From: Brevibacterium paucivorans
GTDB lineage: Bacteria; Actinomycetota; Actinomycetes; Actinomycetales; Brevibacteriaceae
Direction of reading: 5' to 3'
Length of the DNA stretch: 64,000 nt
NCBI RefSeq assembly: GCF_016907735.1
Contig: NZ_JAFBCP010000001.1
Coordinates: 62,001-126,000 of the forward strand
How positions within the stretch are numbered: position 1 is the first letter of the stretch; the number at the start of each line of letters is the position of its first letter. Position numbers and translations under genes: made by a program. The notes under the pieces were generated by a model. The model searched no databases. It worked only from the letters and a program-made list of their open reading frames with translations, and was not told the DNA's origin. This document shows positions 1 to 9,085 of this stretch, piece after piece.

Positions 1-767
1 GCCTTAGGCTCTTCCTTCTTAGGCTCCTCCTTAGGAGCTTCTTCCTGAGCCTTTTCTTCCTTAGGAGCCTCGTCCTGTGGAGCGGCGTCTTCATCGGCAG
101 AGTCGTCTGCGGAAGCGTCGCCGGAGCCGATGCGTGCCAGTGGGGCACCGACCTCGACCTCGTCGTCTTCAGCAGCGAGCTGTTCAAGAAGAACACCGGC
201 TACAGGTGAAGGAATTTCGGTGTCGACCTTGTCGGTCGAAACTTCGACAAGCGGTTCGTCGACCTCAACCTCTTCGCCAACTTCCTTGAGCCAGCGAGTG
301 ATGGTTCCTTCAGTCACCGACTCGCCCAGGGCAGGCATAGGAACCTCGCTGGACTCACCCGATGACGCTGGTGCGGACTTCTCCGACTTGTCTTCTGAAG
401 CGTCGTCAGCCGAGTCGTCCTCAGCGTTGTCATCCGAAGCGTCTTCAGCAGGTGCTTCTTCAGCTGGCTCTTCAGCCTCTTCCTCAGGTTCTTCCTCAGC
501 TTGGTCCTCAGACGAGTCGCCACCACCGGAGCCATCGCCGATGATTGCGAGGTCTCCGCCGACTTCTACGACGTCGTCCTCGTCAGCAAGAATCTTTTCG
601 AGGACACCCGCGTATGGGCTGGGGATTTCGGTGTCGACCTTGTCGGTCGAAACTTCAAGTAACGGTTCGTCGACTTCAACTTCTTCGCCGACTTCTTTGA
701 GCCAGCGCGTAACGGTACCTTCGGTGACGGATTCACCGAGGGCTGGCATCTGTACGGAGTTAGACAT
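1..767 (-). CDS. sucB: Dihydrolipoamide acyltransferase E2 (3' part outside window)
   Basis: E2 core component of a 2-oxoacid dehydrogenase complex; it carries acyl groups on lipoyl-lysine between E1 and E3. The reading frame starts at an ATG at 767 and runs off the window edge, so only the N-terminal 255 residues are visible. Two lipoyl domains are seen, each with the lipoylation motif STDKVDTE (Lys43 and Lys180). They are joined and followed by long Glu/Asp/Ala/Pro-rich linkers. The catalytic domain is not in view, so succinyl versus acetyl specificity cannot be decided; actinobacteria often use one E2 for both complexes. It lies 15 nt downstream of lpdA (E3), on the same strand, consistent with an E3-E2 operon. 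Confidence 0.88.
   Translation of the reverse strand, partial: MSNSVQMPALGESVTEGTVTRWLKEVGEEVEVDEPLLEVSTDKVDTEIPSPYAGVLEKILADEDDVVEVGGDLAIIGDGSGGGDSSEDQAEEEPEEEAEEPAEEAPAEDASDDNAEDDSADDASEDKSEKSAPASSGESSEVPMPALGESVTEGTITRWLKEVGEEVEVDEPLVEVSTDKVDTEIPSPVAGVLLEQLAAEDDEVEVGAPLARIGSGDASADDSADEDAAPQDEAPKEEKAQEEAPKEEPKKEEPK
211..338. repeat. Lipoyl-domain DNA repeat, copy 2
   Basis: This stretch encodes the core of the second lipoyl domain of the E2 gene. It is highly similar at the DNA level to 622-749, at a constant offset of 411 nt without indels, showing duplication of the domain followed by modest divergence, mainly at third codon positions. Confidence 0.8.
622..749. repeat. Lipoyl-domain DNA repeat, copy 1
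   Basis: Core of the first lipoyl domain of the E2 gene, the partner of 211-338 in a direct repeat offset by 411 nt. Such repeats can recombine to change lipoyl-domain number. Confidence 0.8.
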
Positions 768-782
768 GTGTATTCCCCTGAA

Positions 783-2174
783 TCAGTTGTGGAAGTGGAG
801 TGGCTTACCGGCAAGGGCGAGCATTGCTTCGCCGATTGCTTCGTTCTGAGTTGGGTGCCCGTGGATGAGGTGTGCGACCTCTTCTGGGAACGCTTCCCAG
901 TTGATGATGAGCTGCGCTTCACCAACCTGTTCAGAGAAACGAGCTCCGATACCGCACAGACCCACAACTGGGCCTTCTTTGACACGGACGGCCTTGACGA
1001 AACCGTTGGTCTTAAGAATTGCAGACTTAGCGTTACCACCCAATGGGAACTTCACGCTGGCGATCTTGTCTTCGCCGTACTTTTCCTTGGCCTGGTCCTC
1101 GGTGAGTCCCACGGAGAAGATTTCAGGCTCTGAGTAGGTGGCACGTGGCACACCGTTTTCATCGACTGGAGTTGGCTCAAGTCCCGCAATTTCTTCTGCC
1201 ACAAAGATTCCGTGTCCGAACGAACGGTGGGCCAGCTGCAAACCAGGAACGATGTCACCGACTGCCCAAATGTTGCCAACGCCGGTGTGCAGGCGTTCGT
1301 TGGTGACAACGAATCCGCGGTCGAGCTTCACACCTGCTTCTTCGTAGCCGAATCCAGCTGTGACCGGTCCACGACCAACGGCGACCAAGAGAACGTCAGC
1401 TTCGAGTTCTGAACCGTCTTCGAGCTGAACCTTGACACCGTTGTCGTCCTGTTCGACGCTCTTGAACTTCACGCCCAGTTTGGACTTGATCTTGCGACGA
1501 CGGAATGCTTTTTCCAGTTCCTTCGAAATGTCGGCATCTTCGTTAGCGACGAGGCGGGGGAGTCCTTCAACAATCGTGACTTCCGAACCAAGCGAGGACC
1601 AGATGCTTGCGAACTCACAACCGATCACACCGCCACCCAAAACGATCGCGCTACCTGGCACCTCGGTGTGGCTCAGCGCTTCAGTGCTGGTGAGAACGCG
1701 GCCACCAATTTCGATTCCGATCGTCTTCGGTTCGGAACCGGTAGCCAGAATGATGTTCTTGGCGTCGAGCTCAAGTTCACCTTCATCAGTGGACACGGTC
1801 ACCGTGGACTGGTCCTTCAGCTTGGCTTCACCGCTGATGAGGTCAACGCCGTCGGCCTTGATCATGCCGGACAGGCCCTTGTGGTTGCGGTCAACAATTC
1901 CATCTTTGAACTTGATGGCCGCTTCCATGTCGACGCCCTGGAACTCGGAAAGGATACCGAAGCTCTTGGAGTCACGGACGCTGTGAGCGACTTCCGCTAC
2001 GTGCAACAGCGCCTTGGTAGGAATACACCCGCGGTGGAGGCATGTTCCACCTACTTTGTCGCGTTCGATGAGTGCGACCTTCATGTCAAGCTGTGACGCA
2101 CGGATCGCAGCTGCGTAACCAGCTGTTCCGCCTCCCAGAATGACCAAGTCGTACGAGTTCTTAGATTCAACCAC
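783..2174 (-). CDS. lpdA: Dihydrolipoyl dehydrogenase (E3)
   Basis: Flavoprotein that reoxidises dihydrolipoamide with NAD+ in the pyruvate and 2-oxoglutarate dehydrogenase complexes. The 463-residue product has the N-terminal FAD-binding GGGTAG motif, the redox-active disulfide CLHRGC (Cys45, Cys50), a second nucleotide-binding GGGVIGCEFA region and the C-terminal HPTQNE catalytic His-Glu pair (His440, Glu445). I chose the GTG at 2174 because GAGGAG lies 6 nt before it and the FAD motif then falls close to the N-terminus; the open frame extends 40 codons further upstream without a comparable ribosome site. It precedes the E2 gene by 15 nt. Confidence 0.95.
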   Translation of the reverse strand: MVESKNSYDLVILGGGTAGYAAAIRASQLDMKVALIERDKVGGTCLHRGCIPTKALLHVAEVAHSVRDSKSFGILSEFQGVDMEAAIKFKDGIVDRNHKGLSGMIKADGVDLISGEAKLKDQSTVTVSTDEGELELDAKNIILATGSEPKTIGIEIGGRVLTSTEALSHTEVPGSAIVLGGGVIGCEFASIWSSLGSEVTIVEGLPRLVANEDADISKELEKAFRRRKIKSKLGVKFKSVEQDDNGVKVQLEDGSELEADVLLVAVGRGPVTAGFGYEEAGVKLDRGFVVTNERLHTGVGNIWAVGDIVPGLQLAHRSFGHGIFVAEEIAGLEPTPVDENGVPRATYSEPEIFSVGLTEDQAKEKYGEDKIASVKFPLGGNAKSAILKTNGFVKAVRVKEGPVVGLCGIGARFSEQVGEAQLIINWEAFPEEVAHLIHGHPTQNEAIGEAMLALAGKPLHFHN

Positions 2175-2354
2175 GATGAGCTCCTCATACTCGTGAAAAC
2201 AAATTGCCGTATCAGCGGTTATTCTTATCTTTCCACGAACTGGGAAAGATTTGGCAACACGTTGCGGGAAGAAAGCCGAATGTGGTGCGAACAACAGTAG
2301 AGTTCACACCACATTCCATGCTTGACATCCGCACAATCGTGCGCGAGACCAGAG

Positions 2355-3815
2355 TTATTTGCTCATTGAGCGGGCAAACTCAATAAGCGTCCGCACTGGA
2401 ACACCGGTCCCGCCTTCGGGCGTGTAACCCCATGGGCTGGTCGTGAACGATGGCCCAGCAATGTCGATGTGTGCCCATTCAGTACCTTCTTCAATGAATT
2501 CCTTCAAGAAGATACCGGCTGCCAACATTCCACCTTCGCGTGTACCAGAGTTCTTCAAGTCGGCAGTCGCAGAGCGGAACTGTTCGCGGATTTCCTCAGG
2601 GAACGGCATTGGCCACACCTGCTCTCCGGACTCGTCAGCCGCCACACAGACGTTGGCCCGGGTGGCCTCGGTACCCATCACACCCGTCGTGCGCTTACCC
2701 AGTGCCACAATCTGAGCGCCGGTGAGCGTTGCAATGTCGATAACGACATCTGGGCTGTCCTTCTGCGCGGCAACCAGACCGTCTGCCAACACCAGGCGAC
2801 CTTCAGCATCGGTGTTGGTGATCTCAACGGTCTTGCCACCCAGAATTGTGACAACGTCGGACGGGCGCTGAGCGTTGCCGTCAGGCATGTTTTCGGCCAG
2901 GCACAGCCATGCGGTGACCTTGACATTCAGACCGAGGTCGGCGACGGCGAACAGAGTGTGTGCGGCTGCCGCTGCACCACCCATGTCCGACTTCATTTCC
3001 TCCATCGACTGAGCAGGCTTGAGAGACAGACCACCGGAGTCGAAAGTGATTCCCTTACCCACAAGCGCCAAGTGCTTCTCAGCCTTCTTAGGGGAATACT
3101 CGAGCTTGACCAAGCGTGGGCCACGCGCAGAACCACGGCCCACACCGTGCAGACCGCCGTAACCATTTTCTTCTAGGTACTTGGCGTCATACACCGTCGC
3201 CTTGACCTTGCGACCCTTGGACAGTTCGCTCACACGGTTAGCAAAAGTTTCCGGGTACAGGTCCAGTGGAGGCTGATTCACCAAGTCGCGAGCACCAATC
3301 ACACCGGACGCGATAGCGCGGGCTTCCTCGACAGCGTCCTTGAACTTCTTAGCCGTAATCACGGTGATCTCGGACGCGGTCTTCTTCTTTTCGTTTACAT
3401 AGTCGTTGTAGCGGTACGCGCCCAACATGGCGCCCAACGTGATCGCAGCTGCGACCTCGGCGGTGGGGGTGGGAATCGCAAAGGCGACCGACACCTCGGC
3501 GTCCAACCCGCGATTAAATGACCCTACGTGCTGGCGGAGCTTTTCAAGGTCATCTTCCAACTTCTCAACTTCACCAACGCCAATGACCGCGACGCTCTTA
3601 GCACTCACACCTTTGGGTGCGGCGACACGCACAGACGAACCAGCTTTACCGGCGAAATCGATCGCATCAAGCGCACCCGTGAGCTCTTTGACGACCGATT
3701 TGTCCAACTCAGCGAGAACAGCGCCGTTGTGCGCCTTCGCAACCACCAAAATGTCAGCCTTGACCTTCGATGCAGACGCATTCGAAGCCGACACTGAAAG
3801 CGGGACTGTTGGCAT
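2355..3815 (-). CDS. pepA: Leucyl aminopeptidase, M17 family
   Basis: Cytosolic dimetal aminopeptidase that removes N-terminal residues from peptides. The 486-residue product has the M17 metal-binding and catalytic signature NTDAEGRL in its C-terminal half, preceded by the GKGITFDSGGLSLKP segment that holds further metal ligands. An ATG three codons upstream (3824) sits directly on the AAGGA ribosome site, so the ATG at 3815, about 9 nt from it, is the more plausible start. It is divergent from pyrD (68 nt between starts). The association of pepA with lpd and E2 genes resembles the mycobacterial Rv2213-Rv2215 area. Confidence 0.93.
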   Translation of the reverse strand: MPTVPLSVSASNASASKVKADILVVAKAHNGAVLAELDKSVVKELTGALDAIDFAGKAGSSVRVAAPKGVSAKSVAVIGVGEVEKLEDDLEKLRQHVGSFNRGLDAEVSVAFAIPTPTAEVAAAITLGAMLGAYRYNDYVNEKKKTASEITVITAKKFKDAVEEARAIASGVIGARDLVNQPPLDLYPETFANRVSELSKGRKVKATVYDAKYLEENGYGGLHGVGRGSARGPRLVKLEYSPKKAEKHLALVGKGITFDSGGLSLKPAQSMEEMKSDMGGAAAAAHTLFAVADLGLNVKVTAWLCLAENMPDGNAQRPSDVVTILGGKTVEITNTDAEGRLVLADGLVAAQKDSPDVVIDIATLTGAQIVALGKRTTGVMGTEATRANVCVAADESGEQVWPMPFPEEIREQFRSATADLKNSGTREGGMLAAGIFLKEFIEEGTEWAHIDIAGPSFTTSPWGYTPEGGTGVPVRTLIEFARSMSK

Positions 3816-3871
3816 AAGTAACATTCCTTCCGTTTATTGGGTTCTTTTCGATACTAGTCGAATCAGCCCGA

Positions 3872-3877
3872 TACGAT
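3872..3877 (+). promoter_or_regulatory. Candidate -10 box for leaderless pyrD
   Basis: TACGAT ends 6 nt before the GTG start of pyrD at 3884, which would put transcription initiation on or next to the start codon. There is no convincing Shine-Dalgarno site. Confidence 0.5.
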
Positions 3878-3883
3878 GAGGGT

Positions 3884-4951
3884 GTGTATGACTTCTTGTT
3901 TCGCAACGTCCTGACTCACGTCGACCCAGAGCGCGCACACCACATGAGCATGGCAACGCTCAAAGCGCTGGACACGGCAGGGCTTGGTTCGTATCTCGCC
4001 GAAATGTACGGGACTGCTCCCGATCCTGTGAACGTGCTTGGTCTCCAGTTCCCCAACCGTGTGGGTCTGGCGGCAGGATTCGACAAGAACGGAAGCGCGA
4101 TCCGCGCGTTGTCCCGGTTGGGATTTGGCCACATCGAAGTGGGAACCATCACCGCCCACTCGCAGCCGGGCAACCCCAAACCACGCCTGTTTAGGCTCAC
4201 GGATCACCGCGCGATCCTCAATCGCATGGGCTTTAACAACGATGGGGCGCGGCAAGCAGTCTTCAATATCAAATCCGAGCTCAAGAAGTTGCGAGTTCTG
4301 CCTGAGTCACGCCGGCCCATCGTTGGGATCAACATTGGAAAGACCAAAGTCGTTCCTGCAGATGACGCGGTGAGTGATTATGCGACATCGGCGCGGCTGT
4401 TGAGCCCGCTTGCGGACTACCTTGTTATTAATGTCAGTTCGCCCAACACCCCGGGATTACGGGACCTCCAAGCAATCGACACGTTGCGTCCAATTGTTGA
4501 CGCTGTACGCGATGAAGCAGATACGGCTGTGCGCAACCCGCGCTCAACGCTAGGGCACGTACCGCTGCTGGTGAAGATCGCACCTGATCTGAACGACCAG
4601 GACATCTTGGAAGTCGCTGACATGTGCATTGACGCCGGGGTAGACGGTCTCATTTGCACAAACACCACCATTAACCGTGACGTTCTTTCCGGAAAGGACA
4701 AGGAACTGGCTCAATCAGAGGCCGGCGGCATCTCCGGTCGCCCCGTTGCTGACCGGTCCGTGGAAGTCCTTCGGCTCATCCGCGCGCACACGGATGCGCT
4801 CACGCTGGTATCCGTAGGCGGAATAGAAACTGCGGCCCACGCTCACGAGCGTCTGGCCGCAGGTGCGTCGCTGGTACAGGGCTACACGGGCATGATTTAC
4901 CGTGGACCCGGCTGGGCGTCACAAATCACGAAGGGTATTCGCCACGCTTAA
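3884..4951 (+). CDS. pyrD: Dihydroorotate dehydrogenase, class 2 (quinone)
   Basis: FMN enzyme that oxidises dihydroorotate to orotate in pyrimidine synthesis and passes electrons to the quinone pool at the membrane. The 355-residue product has the class 2 N-terminal extension (residues 1-40, the helical membrane-associating region) and the catalytic-serine motif NVSSPNTPGLR. A late GGIETAAHAHERL segment matches the phosphate-binding part of the barrel. The GTG start has no clear ribosome site but lies 6 nt after a TACGAT box. Its 3' end overlaps the convergent DUF3043 gene by 26 nt. Confidence 0.95.
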   Translation: MYDFLFRNVLTHVDPERAHHMSMATLKALDTAGLGSYLAEMYGTAPDPVNVLGLQFPNRVGLAAGFDKNGSAIRALSRLGFGHIEVGTITAHSQPGNPKPRLFRLTDHRAILNRMGFNNDGARQAVFNIKSELKKLRVLPESRRPIVGINIGKTKVVPADDAVSDYATSARLLSPLADYLVINVSSPNTPGLRDLQAIDTLRPIVDAVRDEADTAVRNPRSTLGHVPLLVKIAPDLNDQDILEVADMCIDAGVDGLICTNTTINRDVLSGKDKELAQSEAGGISGRPVADRSVEVLRLIRAHTDALTLVSVGGIETAAHAHERLAAGASLVQGYTGMIYRGPGWASQITKGIRHA

Positions 4952-5543
4952 CCTTGGCGCGCGGAGTGCGCAGAACTCGTAGCTGGATCGCGCGCATCGT
5001 CGCGTAGAATCCCAGACCCCGTTCCAGGTTCTCCTTGCCACCAAACTTCTGGGCCATGCGCCCTCGGAGCTGGTAGTTGAGGAAGATCGAATCCAGGATG
5101 ATCAGTGCGAACAACCCGTAGACCACGATTGTCGCGTACAGCTGGATCTGCTGATTGCTGAAAATACCGATGAGCAAAACCAGCACTGCCACTGGAATGA
5201 GCAACTCACCAATCGAGAACCGAGCGTCCACGAAGTCACGAACGTAGCGTCGCTGCGGCCCTTTGTCACGGGCAGTCAGGTAGCGCTCGTCACCCTCGAG
5301 GACACCTCGGCGGGCTTCGTCACGCTGTTTAGCCATTTCCGCACGGTACTTGCGCTTCGCCTCTTTCCGGTCATCGGGCACCAGCGAGCGTTTCCGCTTC
5401 GCTTCCTGCTCTTTGCGGGTGGGCGTGGGCTTGTTCTTTTTAGCTTCGGCATCGCGAACGGTCGGCTCCTCAGGAGCCGTGTTCTGCTCAACTTCTTGAG
5501 CGTCCGTCGCTTTGTCTTTTTTCCGTCCAAACACGCCCAACAT
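4926..5543 (-). CDS. DUF3043 family membrane protein
   Basis: Conserved actinobacterial protein of unknown function. The 205-residue product has a long charged N-terminal half rich in Lys, Arg and Glu. Two hydrophobic segments follow (IGELLIPVAVLVLLIGIF and an adjacent ATIVVYGLFALIILDSIFL stretch) and then a basic tail, so it is probably a small two-pass membrane protein with a cytoplasmic head. The ATG at 5543 (MLGVFGRKK) is favoured over one ten codons upstream because family members begin with such a motif. It is divergent from the M20 peptidase, with only 12 nt between the two start codons, and convergent with pyrD (26-nt overlap). Confidence 0.75.
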   Translation of the reverse strand: MLGVFGRKKDKATDAQEVEQNTAPEEPTVRDAEAKKNKPTPTRKEQEAKRKRSLVPDDRKEAKRKYRAEMAKQRDEARRGVLEGDERYLTARDKGPQRRYVRDFVDARFSIGELLIPVAVLVLLIGIFSNQQIQLYATIVVYGLFALIILDSIFLNYQLRGRMAQKFGGKENLERGLGFYATMRAIQLRVLRTPRAKVKRGEYPS

Positions 5544-5548
5544 AGTAT
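5543..5548 (+). promoter_or_regulatory. Candidate -10 box for leaderless M20 peptidase gene
   Basis: TAGTAT ends 7 nt before the ATG at 5556. It overlaps the start codon of the divergent DUF3043 gene, so the two 5' ends are packed into a single 12-nt gap. Confidence 0.5.
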
Positions 5549-5555
5549 CGGAAGT

Positions 5556-6974
5556 ATGACTAACAACTCTCACCCTGCCCAGGCGGGTCCTTCAGATTCC
5601 AATGTTTCCGACACCCTGACCCCAGAGAACTTGCGCACGGCCCTCGATGCTGAGTTTGACCACGTGCTTTCTCAGCTCTCCGAGCTCGTGGCTATCGAAT
5701 CCGTCGCATGGCCGGCCTATGACCGTCGCAATGTGGAAAAGAGCGCCGAGGTCGTTGCCCAGATGGCGCGCGAACTGTCGTTCGACTCGGTTGAGATTCT
5801 CACCGCGCAAACACCCGACGGTGATGACGGCTACCCAGCTGTTGTTGCGCGGAAAGAAGCACCAGAAGGTCGCCCCACTGTCGTTTTGTACGCTCACCAC
5901 GATGTTCAACCAACCGGCGATGTGGCGCTGTGGCAGACCGAACCGTTCGTGGCAACCGTAAAGGGCGACCGCATGTATGGGCGTGGCGCAGCCGATGACA
6001 AGGCCGGCGTCATGGTCCACCTCGCTGCGCTGAAGCTTCTGGGTGACAAACTCAATGTGGGAGTCGTCCTTTTCATCGAGGGAGAAGAAGAGGCGGGCTC
6101 GCCGAGCTTCAACAACTTCCTGCACACGTACCGCGACAAGCTCGAAGGCGACGTTATCGTCGTAGCCGACTCGGGCAACTGGGCGGAACGCGTTCCTGCG
6201 CTGACCGTGAGCCTGCGTGGAATGGTGGCGCTCGAGTTCTCACTCAGCACCCTGAAGCACTCGGTCCACTCTGGTATGTACGGAGGCGTTGTCCCTGACG
6301 CAGGTATGGCTATGATCCGTCTGCTGGGAACGCTCCACAACGCAGACGGATCCGTTGCGGTTGAGGGACTCGTTCAGAGCGAAGACGTCGCAAGCGACTA
6401 TGACGAAGCGACCATTCGTAGGGACTCCGGTGTTCTCGACAGTACAGAACTCATTGGTTCCGGTCCGTTCTCAAGTCGCGTGTGGTCCAAGCCTGCGCTC
6501 ACTGTGATCGGCATCGACATTCCTGATGTAGACCACTCGTCGAACACTTTGCAATCATCTGTGCGCGCCAAGGTTTCCATGCGGTTAGCTCCGGGCCAGG
6601 ACCCGCAGGACGCTTTGTCAAAGCTTAAGCAGCACCTGAAGGAAAACGTTCCATTCGGTTCCACGCTCGAGTTTGGCCCAGAGGAGTCGGGCGCACCGTG
6701 GCAGGCGAACGTGGACGACCCTCGCGTCGCCGTTGCAAAACAGGCGATCACCGACGGTTTTGGTGCAGACGTCGTCGAAATGGGACTCGGAGGGTCGATT
6801 CCGTTCATTGCCGACCTCCTAGAGGTTTTCCCTCAAGCTTCGATTTTGGTCACCGGCATCGAGGACCCAGACACGCGTGCTCACAGCGCCAACGAGTCGT
6901 TGTTCTTGCCGGACTTTAAATCGGCTATCGTGTCTGAAGCTCTATTCCTGCACCGTTTGGGAAAATCCGAGTAA
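5556..6974 (+). CDS. M20 family dipeptidase
   Basis: Probable zinc-dependent cytosolic dipeptidase or related amidohydrolase of the M20 family. The 472-residue product shows the expected order of metal and catalytic residues: AHHDVQP (His ligand and nearby Asp), GRGAADDKA (bridging Asp) and EGEEEAGSP (catalytic Glu and ligand Glu). These are followed by the dimerisation domain and a C-terminal GLGGSIPF segment. Length and motifs fit the dipeptidase subgroup rather than DapE or ArgE. No ribosome site precedes the ATG at 5556; a TAGTAT box 7 nt upstream suggests a leaderless transcript. Its substrate cannot be inferred from context. Confidence 0.88.
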   Translation: MTNNSHPAQAGPSDSNVSDTLTPENLRTALDAEFDHVLSQLSELVAIESVAWPAYDRRNVEKSAEVVAQMARELSFDSVEILTAQTPDGDDGYPAVVARKEAPEGRPTVVLYAHHDVQPTGDVALWQTEPFVATVKGDRMYGRGAADDKAGVMVHLAALKLLGDKLNVGVVLFIEGEEEAGSPSFNNFLHTYRDKLEGDVIVVADSGNWAERVPALTVSLRGMVALEFSLSTLKHSVHSGMYGGVVPDAGMAMIRLLGTLHNADGSVAVEGLVQSEDVASDYDEATIRRDSGVLDSTELIGSGPFSSRVWSKPALTVIGIDIPDVDHSSNTLQSSVRAKVSMRLAPGQDPQDALSKLKQHLKENVPFGSTLEFGPEESGAPWQANVDDPRVAVAKQAITDGFGADVVEMGLGGSIPFIADLLEVFPQASILVTGIEDPDTRAHSANESLFLPDFKSAIVSEALFLHRLGKSE

Positions 6975-6981
6975 GACAAGC

Positions 6982-7007
6982 GGAATAGAATACGCGTACA
7001 GTACGTT
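6982..7007 (+). promoter_or_regulatory. SigR/SigH-type promoter of erpA
   Basis: GGAAT at 6982-6986 and GTT at 7005-7007 are separated by exactly 18 nt, matching the GGAAT-N18-GTT promoter pattern of the thiol-oxidative-stress sigma factor SigR (Streptomyces) or SigH (mycobacteria). The erpA start at 7063 lies about 50 nt downstream of the predicted initiation point. Confidence 0.65.
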
Positions 7008-7062
7008 AGGCATAAACAGACGACGTGTCATTGACGAGTTGACCAGTTATTAAGGAGTACAC

Positions 7063-7404
7063 ATGACCGCACCTGCAACCCACGGTGTTGAACTTTCGAC
7101 GGTTGCCGCCGACAAAGTCCGTAGCCTCCTTGAACAGGAAGGTCGCGACGACCTCCGTCTGCGCATTGCGGTACAGCCCGGTGGATGCTCTGGTCTCATT
7201 TACCAGCTCTACTTCGATGAACGCATGCTCGACGGTGACGCGGTCCGCGACTTCGACGGCGTCGAAGTCATTGTGGACCGCATGAGCGTTCCATACCTCG
7301 ACGGCTCCACCATCGACTTCTCCGACACCATCGAAAAGCAAGGGTTCACCATCGACAACCCCAACGCGCAGGGATCCTGCGCGTGCGGTGACTCCTTCAG
7401 TTAA
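7063..7404 (+). CDS. erpA: A-type iron-sulfur cluster insertion protein
   Basis: Carrier that delivers Fe-S clusters to apoproteins. The 113-residue product carries the three cluster-ligating cysteines of the family at Cys42 (GGCSG), Cys106 and Cys108 (the CACG near the C-terminus). An AAGGAG ribosome site precedes the ATG by a normal distance. It stands alone with the Suf genes not in view. An exact GGAAT-N18-GTT site upstream suggests induction under thiol-oxidative stress. The aat gene follows on the same strand. Confidence 0.93.
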   Translation: MTAPATHGVELSTVAADKVRSLLEQEGRDDLRLRIAVQPGGCSGLIYQLYFDERMLDGDAVRDFDGVEVIVDRMSVPYLDGSTIDFSDTIEKQGFTIDNPNAQGSCACGDSFS

Positions 7405-7441
7405 AACTCGCCGCTCAACGAAAACTTCAACGACCTCGGCG

Positions 7442-8080
7442 ATGGACCCCAGGGACCTGTGTTGCGTCAGCAACGAACTCACGGTGCCTGGGGTTCTTTC
7501 TGCTTACCGCAGCGGTCTGTTTCCCATGGGGGTAGGCGAGCAGGGGAGTGGACCGATTGGGTGGTGGTCGCCCGTGCGCCGCGGTGTTTTGTTTCCGGGG
7601 GACTTGCGTGTGAGTAAGAGTCTGCGGAAGTCGGTGCGCAAGTTTGAGTTTTCTTTTGATGCCGCCTTTCCCGAGGTCGTTGACGCGTGCGCTGACCCCG
7701 ACCGCCCAGGTGCATGGATTACGCCGCAGATACGCGACCTCTACCGCGAACTTCACGACCGAGGTGTTGCGCATTCGGTGGAAGTCTGGAAAGACGGCGA
7801 GCTTACAGGTGGCCTCTACGGCGTGTGGTTGGGGAAATTGTTCGCCGGCGAGTCGATGTTTCACCGGGTGACAGATGCGTCGAAGGCCGCTTTGGTCGAG
7901 CTAGTTCGCGTCCTTTCTGACGCGTGTGGAGACGCATGGATCATCGATACACAGTGGCAAACACCGCACCTCAAGAGCTTGGGCGTGTCGGAAATTGTTG
8001 CCGGGAAGTACCGCCAACGGCTTGAGTTAGCGCTACAAGATGTAGATTTTTCAGGAATTTCCCATAAATCGGGCAGTTAG
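7442..8080 (+). CDS. aat: Leucyl/phenylalanyl-tRNA--protein transferase
   Basis: Transfers Leu or Phe from tRNA to proteins with N-terminal Arg or Lys, creating N-degrons for ClpAPS-type degradation. The product has the family elements YRSGLFPMG near the N-terminus, PIGWWSPVRRGVL, and a GGLYGVWLGKLFAGESMF core followed by DTQWQTPHLKSLG. Starting at the ATG at 7442 gives 212 residues; an alternative GTG at 7388 would overlap erpA. Neither has a clear ribosome site. With the Pup-proteasome also encoded in this window, the organism appears to own two separate protein-marking routes. Confidence 0.88.
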   Translation: MDPRDLCCVSNELTVPGVLSAYRSGLFPMGVGEQGSGPIGWWSPVRRGVLFPGDLRVSKSLRKSVRKFEFSFDAAFPEVVDACADPDRPGAWITPQIRDLYRELHDRGVAHSVEVWKDGELTGGLYGVWLGKLFAGESMFHRVTDASKAALVELVRVLSDACGDAWIIDTQWQTPHLKSLGVSEIVAGKYRQRLELALQDVDFSGISHKSGS

Positions 8081-8090
8081 CGTGAATTTC

Positions 8091-8107
8091 TACCGCATGT
8101 AGCGGTA
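8091..8107. repeat. Inverted repeat between aat and ctaC
   Basis: TACCGC, a 5-nt loop (ATGTA) and GCGGTA form a perfect short hairpin 10 nt after the aat stop codon and 89 nt before ctaC. It may be a weak terminator of aat or an operator for the oxidase operon; the sequence does not decide. Confidence 0.4.
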
Positions 8108-8195
8108 AGGTGTATTCGTCAAGGTTTGTGTTCGGACCATTTGTGCTGGCTTCTTGCCACATAAAAAGGTTCGACTAGGTTTCGAAAGGCTGCAC

Positions 8196-9085
8196 GTGGA
8201 TTCTCCGAATCAGCCAGTACGCAAGTCTGGCGCACGCTGGGCTAAGCGAGTTGGTGTTTTAGGCGGACTCGCCAGCACGGTGCTTCTCGCCGGTTGTACA
8301 AAGGAACAGTGGGAGGTTGGATTCTTCCCACCAGAGTCAAAGGGTGCAACTAGCCACACCGACCACTACATTTCACTGTGGAACGGAAGCTGGATCGCAT
8401 TGCTCGCCGTGGGTGCTATCACCTGGGGACTCATGCTGTTCTGCATCATCGCTTTCCGCCGTCGCAAGAACGACCGCGGTCTGCCAGTTCAGGTGCAGTA
8501 CAACATGCCGGTGGAAATCTTGTACACCGTACTTCCGATCATTCTGGTTGTGGGCTTCTTCTTCGCAACCGTCAACACCCTCGACAAGACCGTCTACGAC
8601 GACACGCCTGGCGAGGTGAAAGTCGAAGTCGTTGGTAAGCAGTGGGCGTGGGACTTCAACTACCTCACTGAAAATGCGTACTACGATGGCAAGCAGGTCA
8701 ACCTCGACGGTACCGAGCAACCCGGAATCGACGCACCGACGCTGTATCTCCCATCTAACACTGACGTTGAGATCGAGCTTCGCTCTCGTGACGTTATCCA
8801 CTCGTTCTGGATTCCTGCGTTCCTCGAAAAGCGCGACATGATTCCTGGGCGTGTTGAAACACTTCACCTTCGTATGGAGAAAGAAGGGGAGTACCTCGGA
8901 AAATGTGCTGAACTCTGTGGTGAGTTCCACGCAGAAATGATTTTCAACGTCAAGGTTGTTTCCCTTGACGAATACAAGGCGTACACCGAAAAGCTTAAGG
9001 CTGAAGGAAATGAGGGTCGCCTCGGACCAGAGCTGGACCGTACCGAATGGTACAAGAACCCTTACACCAAGGAAGGGGAGAAGTA

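Noticed and set aside
130-849. Long plus-strand open frames opposite the E2 gene
   Set aside because: They are Ser-rich mirror frames of the Glu/Asp/Ala linkers on the minus strand and have no independent start signals.
2290-2320. SigR-type promoter upstream of lpdA
   Set aside because: GGAAT is followed by GTT at 17 nt, not 18-19, and the site is far from the GTG start; the match is below what I accept for erpA and rbpA.
8054-8078. SigR-type promoter at the end of aat for ctaC
   Set aside because: The GGAAT to GTT spacing is 17 nt and the site lies inside the aat coding region.
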